Shown: positions 35,228-44,143, counted from the first letter of the stretch. The stretch is 64,000 nucleotides of DNA from VAXT01 sp038040395 (GCA_038040395.1 JBBPIJ010000003.1:1-64000); one strand, 5' to 3'. A program made the numbers and translations. Notes: a model not told the origin generated them from the sequence alone.

Positions 35228-36291
35228 CTGCTCTGGCCGAGCAGCCAGTAGACGAGAAGCGCGAGTGCGGCGACGACGGCGAGCGCGACGATGAGCCGCG
35301 CCGCCCGAACGCTGAAGTGCTCCTTCGGTGGCTCAGCAGGGACGGGCCTCGGCGCTGGACCGTCCGTACCGGTGAGCGCCTGGACCTGGTCAGGCGGCAC
35401 GACCATCGTCTGGACCGTCTCGGGCGGCACGACCATCGTCTGGACCGTCTCGGGCGGCACGACCATCGTCTGGACCGTGGGCACGCCCTCCAGACCGGAC
35501 AGTGTGTCCTCGTCGGCCTCCGGCGTGGGCGGCGGCTGGACAACGGGCATCGCCTTCGTCTCGGCCGGGGGCTCCGGCGCCTTGTCGGTGATCTCGAAGC
35601 AGACGACCGTGATGTTGTCCTCCCCGCCGCTGCGGTTTGCCGCGTCGACGAGCTCCTTTGCGACCACTTCGAGATTCCCGCTCGCCCGCTCGACGATCGC
35701 GAGGATCGCCTCGTCGTCGATCATCGACGTGAGCCCGTCCGAGCAGATCAGGAAGACGTCGCCCGGCTTGCCCTCGACCGAGAACGAGTCGACGTCGACG
35801 TCGGGGTCGGTACCGAGCGCCCGGGTGATGACCGACCGCTGCGGATGGATGTCGGCCTCCTCCGGCGAGAGCCGGCCGCTACGCACGAGCTCCGCGACGA
35901 GAGAGTGGTCCTCGGTGAGCTGCTCCACCTTCTGGTCGCGAATTAGATAGGCGCGCGAGTCCCCGACGTGGCCGATCGCGACGACGCCGTTCTCGACGAG
36001 CGCGACTGTGATCGTCGTGCCCATGCCCGACGCGTCGGCATCATCTCGCGCCCGGGCGTACACCTGGCGGTTGGCTTCGTGGATGAGTGCGACGACACGC
36101 TCCTCGCCGCTGCCGTCCACGGTCTCGCCCAGCGCGGTCGCGGCCACGCGTGAGGCGATCTCCCCTCCGCGGGCGCCGCCCATCCCGTCGGCGACCGCGA
36201 ACAGCGGCGGCTCGCAGACCCAGGCGTCTTCGTTGCGCCGACGCTTCCGACCGGGATGAGATAGCCCGGTGCTCCTTCCAAGAACGCTCAT
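35224..36291 (-). CDS. pstP: PP2C-family Ser/Thr phosphatase PstP
   Basis: 355 aa. Catalytic PP2C domain 1-238 with RRRNEDAW, DGMGG (35-39), HVGDSRAY, CSDGLTSM and GGEDNIT metal-site motifs. The linker holds three exact 10-residue repeats TVQTMVVPPE (272-301), then a transmembrane helix (332-350) and a five-residue tail. It opposes PknB. The repeat is encoded by a 30-bp tandem repeat at 35389-35478. ATG overlaps the fhaB stop (ATGA). Confidence 0.95.
   Translation of the reverse strand: MSVLGRSTGLSHPGRKRRRNEDAWVCEPPLFAVADGMGGARGGEIASRVAATALGETVDGSGEERVVALIHEANRQVYARARDDADASGMGTTITVALVENGVVAIGHVGDSRAYLIRDQKVEQLTEDHSLVAELVRSGRLSPEEADIHPQRSVITRALGTDPDVDVDSFSVEGKPGDVFLICSDGLTSMIDDEAILAIVERASGNLEVVAKELVDAANRSGGEDNITVVCFEITDKAPEPPAETKAMPVVQPPPTPEADEDTLSGLEGVPTVQTMVVPPETVQTMVVPPETVQTMVVPPDQVQALTGTDGPAPRPVPAEPPKEHFSVRAARLIVALAVVAALALLVYWLLGQSR
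35389..35478 (-). repeat. 30-bp tandem repeat in pstP (three units)
   Basis: Two units are base-identical (35401-35430 and 35431-35460) and a third nearly so. The repeat is in frame and encodes TVQTMVVPPE. The copies look recent, so the number may vary between strains. Confidence 0.85.
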
Positions 36292-36776
36292 GCTTCGAAC
36301 CTCAGGTCGGTCTCGCCCACGCGAACGAGGTCACCGGCTGCCAGCTTGCGCGCCCTCGAGAGCCGCACGCCGTTCACGAACGTGCCGTTCGTCGAGCCGA
36401 CGTCCTCGATCCAGACTCCGTCGCGCCGCGGCTCGACCCGAGCGTGCTGGGCGGAGGCGAAGTCGTCGGCGTCGAGCCGGACCTCGTTCGGGCCCCCGCG
36501 TCCGATGGAGATCCCGGCTGAATCGAGCACGAACTCCGTGTTCTCGTCGATCGCGGTGCTCTTGATGACGACCAGGCGGCCCATGTTGAGCTGGGGCTCG
36601 GGCCGAAGGCCGACCGCCGCGGCCTGCTGCGGGCCGAGCACGAAGCTCTCCTGCGGCAGCCGGAGGTCACGGCTGGCGGTGCGCACGATGCGCCAGATGA
36701 AGAGGTACAGGAGGACAAGGAAGCAAGCTTTGAGGAGTAGAAGGGCGCCCTCGACGTCGACGGACGCGCCAATCAT
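36288..36776 (-). CDS. fhaB: FHA-domain membrane protein FhaB (FipA)
   Basis: 162 aa from ATG 36776. One N-terminal transmembrane helix (about 10-30), linker, then an FHA phospho-Thr binding domain (about 68-162) with ISIGRGGPNEVRL, SAQHARV and GSTNGTFVNG. It binds phosphorylated partners such as FtsZ or PknB in mycobacteria. The conserved Ser of the SxxH motif is kept as SAQH. Start overlaps the fhaA stop (ATGA). Confidence 0.94.
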   Translation of the reverse strand: MIGASVDVEGALLLLKACFLVLLYLFIWRIVRTASRDLRLPQESFVLGPQQAAAVGLRPEPQLNMGRLVVIKSTAIDENTEFVLDSAGISIGRGGPNEVRLDADDFASAQHARVEPRRDGVWIEDVGSTNGTFVNGVRLSRARKLAAGDLVRVGETDLRFEA

Positions 36777-37543
36777 GAGCCTCTTCGGAAAACGAGGTCT
36801 GTCGAGCCGATCGTGATCCGGTCGTCGTGCTCGAGCTTGGCCCGCTTCTGGCGGCGGCCGTTGACCGTGAGCCCGTTCGTGGAGCCGAGATCGAGGATCC
36901 AGTAAGCGGTCCCCTCTTGCCTCAGCTCTGCGTGACGGCGGGAGACGTTCGGGTCGGCGAGCCGGATGTCGCAGTCCTTCGAGCGGCCGATCACGGCGCT
37001 GCCCTTGTCGATCTCGTGTCTCGTGCCGTTCTCGTCGAGGGTGACGACCTCGGGAACGACGCCGAGCTCGCCGGGGGTGGCCGACTGCGTCGGCGGGCCC
37101 TGCGGCTTGTAGACCATCGTCGCGCCGGTCGGCGGCGCGTCCGGCAACGGCTCGGGAGGACCCTGGCCGGGCTCGGGTTGGACCATGCGCGTCGCGATTC
37201 CGAACTCGCCGACCTCGAGGTCGGCGTCCGTGTTCACGATAACCTTCGGTGAGCTGAGGAGGACGTATGACTCCCGGCGGGCGTGTTCGCCGAGGTACTC
37301 CTGCAGCTCGCTCAGGAGCGATTCCTCGTAGCTCGCGAACTGCTCGCGGTCGGCGGGCGAGAGGTAGACGGAGTACTCGTTCGGGGCGTAGACGCGCGAG
37401 ACCGAGATCATGCGGTGGTCGTCCATCTCCTTCGCGAGCTTTCGCGCCAGCTCGACGGGCTGGACGTTGGTACGGAACGCGCGGCCGAAGACGCCCTCGA
37501 AAAGCGCCTCGATCTTCTGCTCGATGTTTCGAAGCACGGTCAC
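36773..37543 (-). CDS. fhaA: FHA-domain protein FhaA (DUF3662-FHA)
   Basis: 256 aa, GTG start. N-terminal DUF3662 domain (about 1-115: RNIEQKIEALFEGVFGRAF, VQPVELARKLAKEMD), a Pro-rich linker with ATMVYKP at 141-147, and a C-terminal FHA domain (about 165-256) with AVIGRSKDCDIRL, SRRHAEL and GSTNGLTVNG. First gene of the fhaA-fhaB-pstP-rodA-pbpA-pknB-ddl operon. In mycobacteria FhaA binds the phosphorylated MviN pseudokinase. Confidence 0.95.
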   Translation of the reverse strand: MTVLRNIEQKIEALFEGVFGRAFRTNVQPVELARKLAKEMDDHRMISVSRVYAPNEYSVYLSPADREQFASYEESLLSELQEYLGEHARRESYVLLSSPKVIVNTDADLEVGEFGIATRMVQPEPGQGPPEPLPDAPPTGATMVYKPQGPPTQSATPGELGVVPEVVTLDENGTRHEIDKGSAVIGRSKDCDIRLADPNVSRRHAELRQEGTAYWILDLGSTNGLTVNGRRQKRAKLEHDDRITIGSTDLVFRRGS

Positions 37544-37569
37544 GGGCGGGTCCTACTCCGCGGGCGAGT

Positions 37570-39345
37570 TTACCGAGCGCCTGCCTGCCTGAATCGCCCT
37601 TGTGCGCGGGGCCACCGCGGACCACCCGCCGCTTTGAGCCTATCCAGGAAAAGCGCGCGTGTCTGTGTCAGATATGCGCCGAGACGCCGTCGTGCGACTG
37701 CGCCTTCGGGTAGGCGGCGGGATTGAACGGTGAGCGCGAGGTAGGCGAGCCACCCGGTGAAGACGAGCGGCACTGCGGCTGCGCGCGGGGCAGCGAGCAG
37801 CGTGGCCGCGAGGAGGAGCGCCACAAAAGCCGCGATCGAGAGGTCGGCTCTGCGCGTCATGTACGGGAGGGCGCCCGCCGCCGCGGCGAGGATCAAGGCT
37901 TCGATTCCCAACGCCGGGTTGCTCAGGAGCCATTGCCAGAGAGCTTGGACGACCCCGATCGGATGCTCGCTCCCGGCCACCCCCAGCGTGGTCGCACTCG
38001 CGTCGCTGAACGGGATGAGCGACCCATGGATGCCTGCGACAGCGGCCGCCAGGAGCACCGCCGCGAGAGCGTGCGCCGTGCGCCGAACGGTGTTGGACAC
38101 GTGCATGACCGCGAGCGGCACCAGCCCGAGCAGCCCAATCGGCCCGAGAGCGATCCCGGACGCGACCAGCAGTCCGCGCCGCGGATCGCCCCACATGAGC
38201 GCGATCCACGCGATCGCCAGCCCTGCGTAGGCGAGCGCAAGGCCGAACGACACGTTGCCCAGCGGGAACAGAGGCACCGCCAGCGTGAATGCAAGCCCGA
38301 GCCGGGCGCGCGCGGCGGTAAGCGCCGCCGCAACGGCGGCGAGCAGGAGCGGCCAGCGAGCAGGATAGAAGGGAAGCGCCGCCGCCGCCCAGCCCGCCGC
38401 AAGCGCGGCCAGACCGGGAGCACTGCTTCGCGCGAGCACTCTCCTCGGCTCGATCCTGATCTTCGCCGCCTTCGGACGATCGCGCCGAGGCGCCCGCTCG
38501 AGCCAAGCGGCACGAAGCGCCTTGGAAAGAGAGGCCGCGGAGGGCCTCTGAGCCGGATCGACCGAGAGCGCGCCGTCGACAGCCGTGACGAGTCGCTCTG
38601 GAAGATCGGGACGCGCCTGGCCGATCGACGGAGCCCCGGCCTTGATCACCTCTCCGGTCTCGAGCGGCGAGGTCCGCCAGAACGGGTGGTGGCCCGAGAG
38701 CGCCTCCCAGAGGAGCACGCCGACGGCCCAGACGTCAGCCGGTGGGCCTGCAGTCTCCCCGAGCAGGCGTTCGGGCGAGATGTAGGCGAGCGTTCCCGGC
38801 ACGTCGCCCACCGCCGTCAGCGTCTCTGCGTCGGCGAGCTGGGCGAGCCCGAAGTCGAACAGCCGCACCGAGACGTGCTCCTCGTCGGTGACGAGCACGT
38901 TCGAGGGCTTCACGTCGCGGTGCACGATCCCGCGCGCGTGGGCAAACGCAAGGCCCTCGAGAATCTGTGCTGCCGCCTCGACCGCGCCGTCGTCCCCGAG
39001 CTCTCCGGTGCGCAGAGCCTGCCGGAGCGTCGACCCGGGCACGTACTCGTACGGGATGTAGAGGTGCTTGTCGTCGGACTGGAGCCCGTACGCGCGAAGG
39101 CAGTGCGGGTGGCGCAGTCGCGTCGCCGCCTCGGCTTCCCGCTCCGCGCGGGGGCCCGCCCGGCCCTCCTTGGCGATGATCTTGAGCGCGACCTCCAGGC
39201 CGGACGTTTCGTCTCGCGCGAGCCAGACGGTGCCTGAGCCGCCGCTCCCGAGGGGGCGCAGGGGCCGATACCGGTCAAGGACGAGACCGCTCGGGTCCAC
39301 GGGTTCGAGGCCGGTCGACATCCGCCGCTCCGAATTGGCGTCCAC
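37570..39345 (-). CDS. Ser/Thr kinase fused to a polytopic membrane domain
   Basis: 591 aa. Kinase domain about 25-290 with GSGGSGTV, Lys55, HRDVKPSN (142-149), DFG (164-166) and SPER. Instead of a single anchor, residues about 320-540 are almost wholly hydrophobic with roughly eight helices, followed by a basic cytosolic tail. A start at the internal ATG giving MSTGLEP (residue 9) is also possible. It lies just upstream of fhaA on the same strand (26-bp gap), so may be part of the same transcript. Membrane part resembles no transporter I recognise. Confidence 0.85.
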   Translation of the reverse strand: MDANSERRMSTGLEPVDPSGLVLDRYRPLRPLGSGGSGTVWLARDETSGLEVALKIIAKEGRAGPRAEREAEAATRLRHPHCLRAYGLQSDDKHLYIPYEYVPGSTLRQALRTGELGDDGAVEAAAQILEGLAFAHARGIVHRDVKPSNVLVTDEEHVSVRLFDFGLAQLADAETLTAVGDVPGTLAYISPERLLGETAGPPADVWAVGVLLWEALSGHHPFWRTSPLETGEVIKAGAPSIGQARPDLPERLVTAVDGALSVDPAQRPSAASLSKALRAAWLERAPRRDRPKAAKIRIEPRRVLARSSAPGLAALAAGWAAAALPFYPARWPLLLAAVAAALTAARARLGLAFTLAVPLFPLGNVSFGLALAYAGLAIAWIALMWGDPRRGLLVASGIALGPIGLLGLVPLAVMHVSNTVRRTAHALAAVLLAAAVAGIHGSLIPFSDASATTLGVAGSEHPIGVVQALWQWLLSNPALGIEALILAAAAGALPYMTRRADLSIAAFVALLLAATLLAAPRAAAVPLVFTGWLAYLALTVQSRRLPEGAVARRRLGAYLTQTRALFLDRLKAAGGPRWPRAQGRFRQAGAR

Positions 39346-39446
39346 CCCCCAAATTCCTTGTTGCGGCGTGTATTCGCGCGAGCGAGCCGCCTGGACCAGC
39401 CGGGGAACGCGATATGGTGACTCGGCTCCTAGCTCTGCCGACCCTG

Positions 39447-40568
39447 ATGAGCGACCGCGAGAGCGACATCGAGTTCGACTTCTTCGAGGAGTCGGACACC
39501 AGAGAATCGGCCGAGGAACGGCCGCGTCGACGAGGGCCCCGGCCCCCGGTCAGGCCGCCCACGGGCCTCACGCCGCTTCTGCGCCTCGTCGGGCTGATCA
39601 GCTTCGCGATCCTGATCGTGCTCCTGCTCATCCTCTGGGTGAACGGCTGCCGCGAGGATCAGCGCAAGAACACGTACAAGCACTACGTCGAGAAGGTCGG
39701 CACGTACGCAACGGAGTCCCAGCAGCTGGGCAGGCGATTCAACACGCTGCTGACGACGACCGGGAAGAAGGAAGCGGACGTCGAGCGCGAGCTGTCCGGG
39801 CTCGCGGACCAGCAGGACCAGATCACCACGCAGGCACAGGACCTGGAGGTACCGGGCCGGCTGCGAGCCGAGCACGCCCACATGCTCGACTCCTTCGACC
39901 TGCGAGCCAGCGGCCTGAGGAGGATGACCGAGGCGTTCAAGAGCACGGCGGGCTCGAAGAACTCGAATCAGGCCGGCACTCAGCTCGCTCAGCAGATGAA
40001 GCGGCTCGTGGCGAGCGACGTCGTCTGGGAAGACCTGTTTAAGGAGCCGACCAAGGCCGAGCTTCAGAAGCTGAGCATCACCGGCGTCAACGTGCCGGAC
40101 TCGATCTTCCTACCGAACTCCGACATCGCGACGACGGCCTCGATGAAGCAGGTCTGGCTGCGCATCCACGGCGCCGCGACCGGTACCTCGACGTGTAGCC
40201 CGCGCGGTACCGGCATCGTCTCGACGAAGGTGCTTCCCTCGGGCAAGGAGCTCTCGGAGTCCGACCTGAACACGATCCAGTCGACGCAAGACCTCGCGTT
40301 CGCGGTCACGATCAAGAACTCCGGCTGCGCGCAGGAGGTCGGTCTCAAGGTCAGGCTCACGATCCAGCAGAGCCCGAAGCCGATCACGCAGCAGGCTACG
40401 ATCGATCTCCTCGATCCGGGCAACGAGGCGACGAAGGAGTTCAGGGACCTCGGCCTGCCGCCGCTCGATCAGCGCACGACCCTGACCGTCGAGGTCGACC
40501 CGGTGCCTCAGGAGCAGAGCACCGACAACAACCAGGCGAGCTACCCCGTCCAGTTCGCAGTCGGCTAG
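39447..40568 (+). CDS. Single-pass membrane protein of unknown function
   Basis: 373 aa from ATG 39447 (an ATG at 39414 would add 11 residues). A Glu/Arg/Pro-rich cytosolic N-terminus, one transmembrane helix (about 52-71), and a long extracytoplasmic part: coiled-coil-like about 75-190, then a beta-rich domain ending PVQFAVG that may be a CARDB/immunoglobulin-like fold (TLTVEVDPVP). Divergent from the membrane kinase gene, so perhaps linked with envelope signalling. Not otherwise recognised. Confidence 0.72.
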   Translation: MSDRESDIEFDFFEESDTRESAEERPRRRGPRPPVRPPTGLTPLLRLVGLISFAILIVLLLILWVNGCREDQRKNTYKHYVEKVGTYATESQQLGRRFNTLLTTTGKKEADVERELSGLADQQDQITTQAQDLEVPGRLRAEHAHMLDSFDLRASGLRRMTEAFKSTAGSKNSNQAGTQLAQQMKRLVASDVVWEDLFKEPTKAELQKLSITGVNVPDSIFLPNSDIATTASMKQVWLRIHGAATGTSTCSPRGTGIVSTKVLPSGKELSESDLNTIQSTQDLAFAVTIKNSGCAQEVGLKVRLTIQQSPKPITQQATIDLLDPGNEATKEFRDLGLPPLDQRTTLTVEVDPVPQEQSTDNNQASYPVQFAVG

Positions 40569-41041
40569 CCCGCCATAGCCTTCTCGACCGCCTCCTGCTC
40601 CTCGGGCGAGAGCGCGACGTTCGGCTGGCCGCGGTCGAGCTCCTTCACGTAGATCCGCGCGTAATCGCGTCCCTGGATCGCGCTGACCACGATCCCTGAG
40701 CGGCCGGCGTCGAGCAGCGCGATCGAGGCCGACTGATGCCCGCCGGCGCCCTCGTAGGCGTCGTAGCGCACGAGTGACGTGTTCGTGACCGAGCCGTCGA
40801 CGCGGCGGTCGACCCGCGCGAGAGCTGCTGCAACCTCGTCGACGGCCCGATGCAGGTCGTCGATGCGGGCCTGGAGCGACACGGCGAAGTCGACGAGGTC
40901 GGCCTTGCCCCCGCCGAGCAGGACGAGCTGATTCGCGCGGAGCCGCCGGATCTGGACGGCGAGATACACGGAGGCAGCGAGCGCCGCCCCGGCCGCGCAG
41001 GCCGCGCCGATGGCAATCCAGGCAGCCGCAGAGAGCCCCAT
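40565..41041 (-). CDS. DUF4446 family protein
   Basis: 158 aa. N-terminal transmembrane helix (about 8-28), a short coiled coil (residues about 50-80), then the DUF4446 core with SLVRYDAYEGAGGHQS, ALLDAGRSGIVVSAIQGRD and the LSPEEQEAV ending. Often found near parB/chromosome or envelope genes; role unknown. Its 3' end overlaps the convergent gene by 4 bp. Confidence 0.82.
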   Translation of the reverse strand: MGLSAAAWIAIGAACAAGAALAASVYLAVQIRRLRANQLVLLGGGKADLVDFAVSLQARIDDLHRAVDEVAAALARVDRRVDGSVTNTSLVRYDAYEGAGGHQSASIALLDAGRSGIVVSAIQGRDYARIYVKELDRGQPNVALSPEEQEAVEKAMAG

Positions 41042-41149
41042 CGAACGGAAATCCTAGAAGCGATGGCATGGGCTTCGCCAAGGCATCGCTCGCGATGAAT
41101 CGAGCGAACATGCTGCGAACGCGGCTCTACGCGCTACATTTTTTGAGTC

Positions 41150-41662
41150 ATGACGCAGGTCCTGGTGCTCAACGCGAGCTACGAGCCCCTGAACGTCACG
41201 TCGGTGAGGCGGGCCCACGTGCTCGTCTTCAAGGGCAAGGCGGAGGTGCTCGAGAAGCTCAACCAGCCGCTCCGCTCGGCGAGCGACACTTACCCCTGGC
41301 CGCACGTGATCAGGCTCGTCCAGTACGTGCGCGTGCCGCGCGCGGTCCAGCGGAAGATCTCCCGGAGGGCACTCTTTGCCCGCGACGGCTGGCGCTGCGT
41401 CTACTGCGGCACGACGAGCGGCCGGCTCACGCTCGACCACGTCGTCCCGCGCAGTCGCGGCGGAGACTCGGTGTGGGAGAACGTCGTCACCTCCTGCGCG
41501 CCGTGCAACTTACGGAAGGGAAACCGGTCGCTCGAGGAGGCGCGGATGACGCTGGTCCACCAGCCGCGACCGCCCCAGCCGGTTCTCTTCATCCGCCTAG
41601 CGGCTCCGAAGATCCCGAACGGCTGGCGCCAATATCTACCGGCGCTCGACGGGCAGACCTAA
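41150..41662 (+). CDS. HNH endonuclease
   Basis: 170 aa. C-terminal HNH motif with structural Zn: CVYCG, LTLDHVVPRSRGG (the DH of HNH), WENVVTSCAPCN. The N-terminal part (VLNASYEPLNVTSVRRA) is shared by a widespread actinobacterial HNH family. Not next to methylase or phage genes, so a restriction role is unsupported. Its last 27 bp overlap the convergent sulfurtransferase gene. A TACATT stretch 20 bp upstream is a possible -10. Confidence 0.88.
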   Translation: MTQVLVLNASYEPLNVTSVRRAHVLVFKGKAEVLEKLNQPLRSASDTYPWPHVIRLVQYVRVPRAVQRKISRRALFARDGWRCVYCGTTSGRLTLDHVVPRSRGGDSVWENVVTSCAPCNLRKGNRSLEEARMTLVHQPRPPQPVLFIRLAAPKIPNGWRQYLPALDGQT

Positions 41663-42358
41663 CCCCTCCCACTCGCTCCACGAGCCGGGGTAGAGCTTCG
41701 CGTCCGGCCGGCCCGCCTCGGCCAGCGCGAACAGGATGACGGACGCCGTCACGCCCGACCCGCAGTAGACCGCGATCTCGTCGGCGGTGAGCACGTCCTC
41801 GGGGATCGGCTCCTCGGCCGTGAACGGGAGGTTGCGCGCGCCCGGAATGCGGCCAGGCACCTTGTCGATCGAGTTGGGCTCGCCGCGGAAACGCGCAGGG
41901 ACCCGCGCATCGAGGACGAGGAGGGCCGGGTCGTCCATCCGGGCAGCGAGCTCCGCGGCCTCGATCGTGTCCGGCTCGGCCGGCCCCGGCTCGAACCGGC
42001 GGGCCTCGATCTCCTCCTCTCCTCCCCGAAGCGGCCCGCGCCAGGCCTCGATACCGCCGCGCAGGACGGCGACCTCGTGGTGCCCGAAGTGGCGCAGCAG
42101 CCACCAGAGACGCTCGGCTCCGCCGAGCACCCCGTAGGCGACGACGAAGACTCCGGCTCCGATCCCCGCCCCTGACGCCGCCGCCGCAAAGTCACCCGCG
42201 TCGGGTAGCGGGTGCCGCCCGCGCTCACCGGGAGGAGCCGCGAGATCGTCGTCCACGTCGAGAAAAGAGGCGCCCGGAATGTGGCCGGCGAGGTAGAGCT
42301 CTCGCCCGCGGGCGGGATTCCCGAGCTCCCAGCGGCAGTCGACGAACTGGTACCGCAC
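41636..42358 (-). CDS. Thiosulfate/3-mercaptopyruvate sulfurtransferase (two rhodanese domains)
   Basis: 240 aa, GTG start. Domain 1 (about 1-110) is the inactive rhodanese domain (GHIPGASFLDVDDDL). Domain 2 has the active-site loop VYCGSGVTAS with the persulfide Cys. CGSGVTA is closer to the 3-mercaptopyruvate type (CGSGVTA in SseA) than to classical rhodanese (CRKGVT). Likely makes thiocyanate or supplies sulfane sulfur. Slightly shorter than usual. Confidence 0.9.
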   Translation of the reverse strand: MRYQFVDCRWELGNPARGRELYLAGHIPGASFLDVDDDLAAPPGERGRHPLPDAGDFAAAASGAGIGAGVFVVAYGVLGGAERLWWLLRHFGHHEVAVLRGGIEAWRGPLRGGEEEIEARRFEPGPAEPDTIEAAELAARMDDPALLVLDARVPARFRGEPNSIDKVPGRIPGARNLPFTAEEPIPEDVLTADEIAVYCGSGVTASVILFALAEAGRPDAKLYPGSWSEWEGLGLPVERR

Positions 42359-42423
42359 ACCCCGATTGTGACGCGGAGCCTGGCCGGCGGCGTATCCAGT
42401 CGAACCCCGAAAAGGAGCAGGTC

Positions 42424-43131
42424 ATGAAACTGATGCGAATCGCAGTCCTCGTCGTGCTCGGCGCTGCAGTCGTCGCGCTAGCCGGCGTCGGCCGACCGGA
42501 GACGGCGGGCGGCGCGTCGAAGCCGGCCGGTGGAATCACGGTCACCGGTGTCGGAACCGTCACGTCCGTGCCGAACGAGGCGGAGTTCTCGCTCGGAGTC
42601 CAGAGCAACGGCGCGACGGCCCGCGAGGCCCTCGCCTCCAACTCGGAGCGGATGAACAGAGTGCTCGCGGCGCTGAAATCGGCCGGCATCGACAAGAGCG
42701 ACATCAAGACGCAGGACGTCTCGGTATCGCCGTCCTACTCGGAGAACGGGCAGACCGACGGCTACACGGCCAGGAACTCCGTCTCGGTCAAGATCCACGA
42801 CCTGTCCAAGGCGGGCAAAGTCCTCGATGCGGCGTCGAACGCGGGCGCGAACGAGGTCTACGGCCCGACGCTCACGCGCTCGAACCAGGATTCGCTCGAG
42901 GCCGAGGCCCTTCGCGACGCCGTAGGCAACGCGCGCAAGAAGGCTGCCGCGCTCGCGGACGCCGCCGGCGTGCGGCTCGGCTCGGTGACGGCGATCACCG
43001 AGGGCTTCAGCGGCGGCCCTGAGCCGTACTTTGCCCAGGAGCTGCGGGCGACGGCCGACAAAGCTGCTCCCATCGAGCCCGGTACACAGGACGTGCAGGC
43101 GAGCGTGACGGTGACCTTCGCGATCGCCTAG
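42424..43131 (+). CDS. Secreted SIMPL-domain protein
   Basis: 235 aa. Signal peptide (about 1-30), then a SIMPL (DUF541/BP26-like) domain: GITVTGVGTVTSVPNEAEF, DIKTQDVSVSPSYSENG and ARKKAAALADAAGVRLGSV. The family forms oligomeric outer rings; function in actinobacteria is undefined. A good ribosome binding site (AAAAGGAG) sits seven bases before the ATG. Confidence 0.9.
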   Translation: MKLMRIAVLVVLGAAVVALAGVGRPETAGGASKPAGGITVTGVGTVTSVPNEAEFSLGVQSNGATAREALASNSERMNRVLAALKSAGIDKSDIKTQDVSVSPSYSENGQTDGYTARNSVSVKIHDLSKAGKVLDAASNAGANEVYGPTLTRSNQDSLEAEALRDAVGNARKKAAALADAAGVRLGSVTAITEGFSGGPEPYFAQELRATADKAAPIEPGTQDVQASVTVTFAIA

Positions 43132-43163
43132 GCGCACACGCCGATACCTGGCAGGATGGCCTG

Positions 43164-43934
43164 GTGCGCTGCGGCCGGCTTGCAATAGCCATTCTGGTTG
43201 TCAGCACAGCGGGCGCGGCCAGCTTCCTTCCCTCCTCCGACGCCGCGAAGGAGGCCCGCGGGTACAGCCATCGCATCTCGCTCGTGAGCGGCCAGCTCGT
43301 CGACCACTGGACCGTGACCGACTCCGCGCCGTGCCACGCGACCGGCCGTGGGACGCTGACCGTGAAGTTCAGGTTCGCGAAGACGAAGCTCGTGAAGCTC
43401 GTCCTCGACCGGTACCACAGCAGCAACACTCCGGGCAAGCTCGGCAGCTGGGTCGTCGGGATTCCCGGCCCGAACGGAGGAGGGGCCCGCGACATGCCGT
43501 ACCAGCCGGCCACGGGCACGATCACGTTCGCCGACTTGACGACTCAGAACCCGCCGGCGCCGGGTACCGGCGACTGCGAGCCGCTGGACAAGTCTGGCTG
43601 CGGCACGTTCGCGCTTCCGCGCACCGCGAGGAGCCTCATCGCGGGCTACGACCGTCGTTTTCTCAGCGCCGACCTCTCGGGCGTCCTGTTCGTCTCGCGG
43701 AGCGGCGAGTGCCTCGCCGGACAGATCTCCATCTTCAGCGAGCGCCTTGCCGGGGGAACGCGTGACGGCGAGCTCCTGCTGAGGATGCCGAGCGTCTCGA
43801 CTGTCGCAAGCCGGCGCGTCCTGCGTGTCACCGGCTCGAGCCACAAGGTCACCACGTACCCCGATTGCGGTGACGGGACGAGCTGCTCTGACGACATCAC
43901 CCGCCGGGTGAGCGTCACCTTCAAGAAGCTGTAG
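43164..43934 (+). CDS. Secreted protein of unknown function
   Basis: 256 aa, GTG start. Signal peptide (about 1-27), then a beta-rich body with six Cys in likely pairs (CHATG, DCEP, SGCGT, GECLA, PDCG, TSCSDD). No known domain recognised. It follows the SIMPL gene by 32 bp on the same strand and may be co-transcribed. Only a secreted, disulfide-containing nature is supported. Confidence 0.65.
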   Translation: MRCGRLAIAILVVSTAGAASFLPSSDAAKEARGYSHRISLVSGQLVDHWTVTDSAPCHATGRGTLTVKFRFAKTKLVKLVLDRYHSSNTPGKLGSWVVGIPGPNGGGARDMPYQPATGTITFADLTTQNPPAPGTGDCEPLDKSGCGTFALPRTARSLIAGYDRRFLSADLSGVLFVSRSGECLAGQISIFSERLAGGTRDGELLLRMPSVSTVASRRVLRVTGSSHKVTTYPDCGDGTSCSDDITRRVSVTFKKL

Positions 43935-43993
43935 CGCGCAGCGCTTCCAGTGGGCAGGCGTGGTTCGTTGGACGCCGGCTGCGTAACGAGACC

Positions 43994-44105
43994 TCAGGCC
44001 GCTTCGGTCGCCGGAGTCGCTTCCGGGATCGGCTCTGGCTCTTCCCGGTGCCGGTGGCCGAGCAAGTGGTTGTGCGACTCCGTTCCGTAACCGCCTAGAT
44101 AGAAA
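43994..44105 (-). pseudogene. Remnant of the 3' end of an ammonium transporter gene
   Basis: Minus-strand reading gives GGYGTESHNHLLGHRH, then a Glu/Pro-rich tail and a stop. The first 16 residues are identical to the C-terminus of Amt at 45094-46500, and the DNA match covers about 60 bp with few changes. Upstream of the match the frame has no transporter homology. It is the broken end of a duplicated amt, separated from the intact gene by the secreted HYR protein gene. Confidence 0.75.
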
Positions 44106-44143
44106 CACTTTTTGACATCTCTGGACGAGAGGCAGTCACGTTC

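Noticed and set aside
35389..35478. 30-bp direct repeats that could suggest a CRISPR fragment
   Set aside because: No spacers; units are contiguous, in frame and part of PstP.
37723..39237. Plus-strand open frame of 504 codons
   Set aside because: Antisense to the kinase gene, composition dominated by Arg/Glu/Gly; no recognisable domain.
41150..41662. Restriction-modification system around the HNH gene
   Set aside because: No methylase or specificity gene nearby; this HNH family is widespread as a stand-alone gene.
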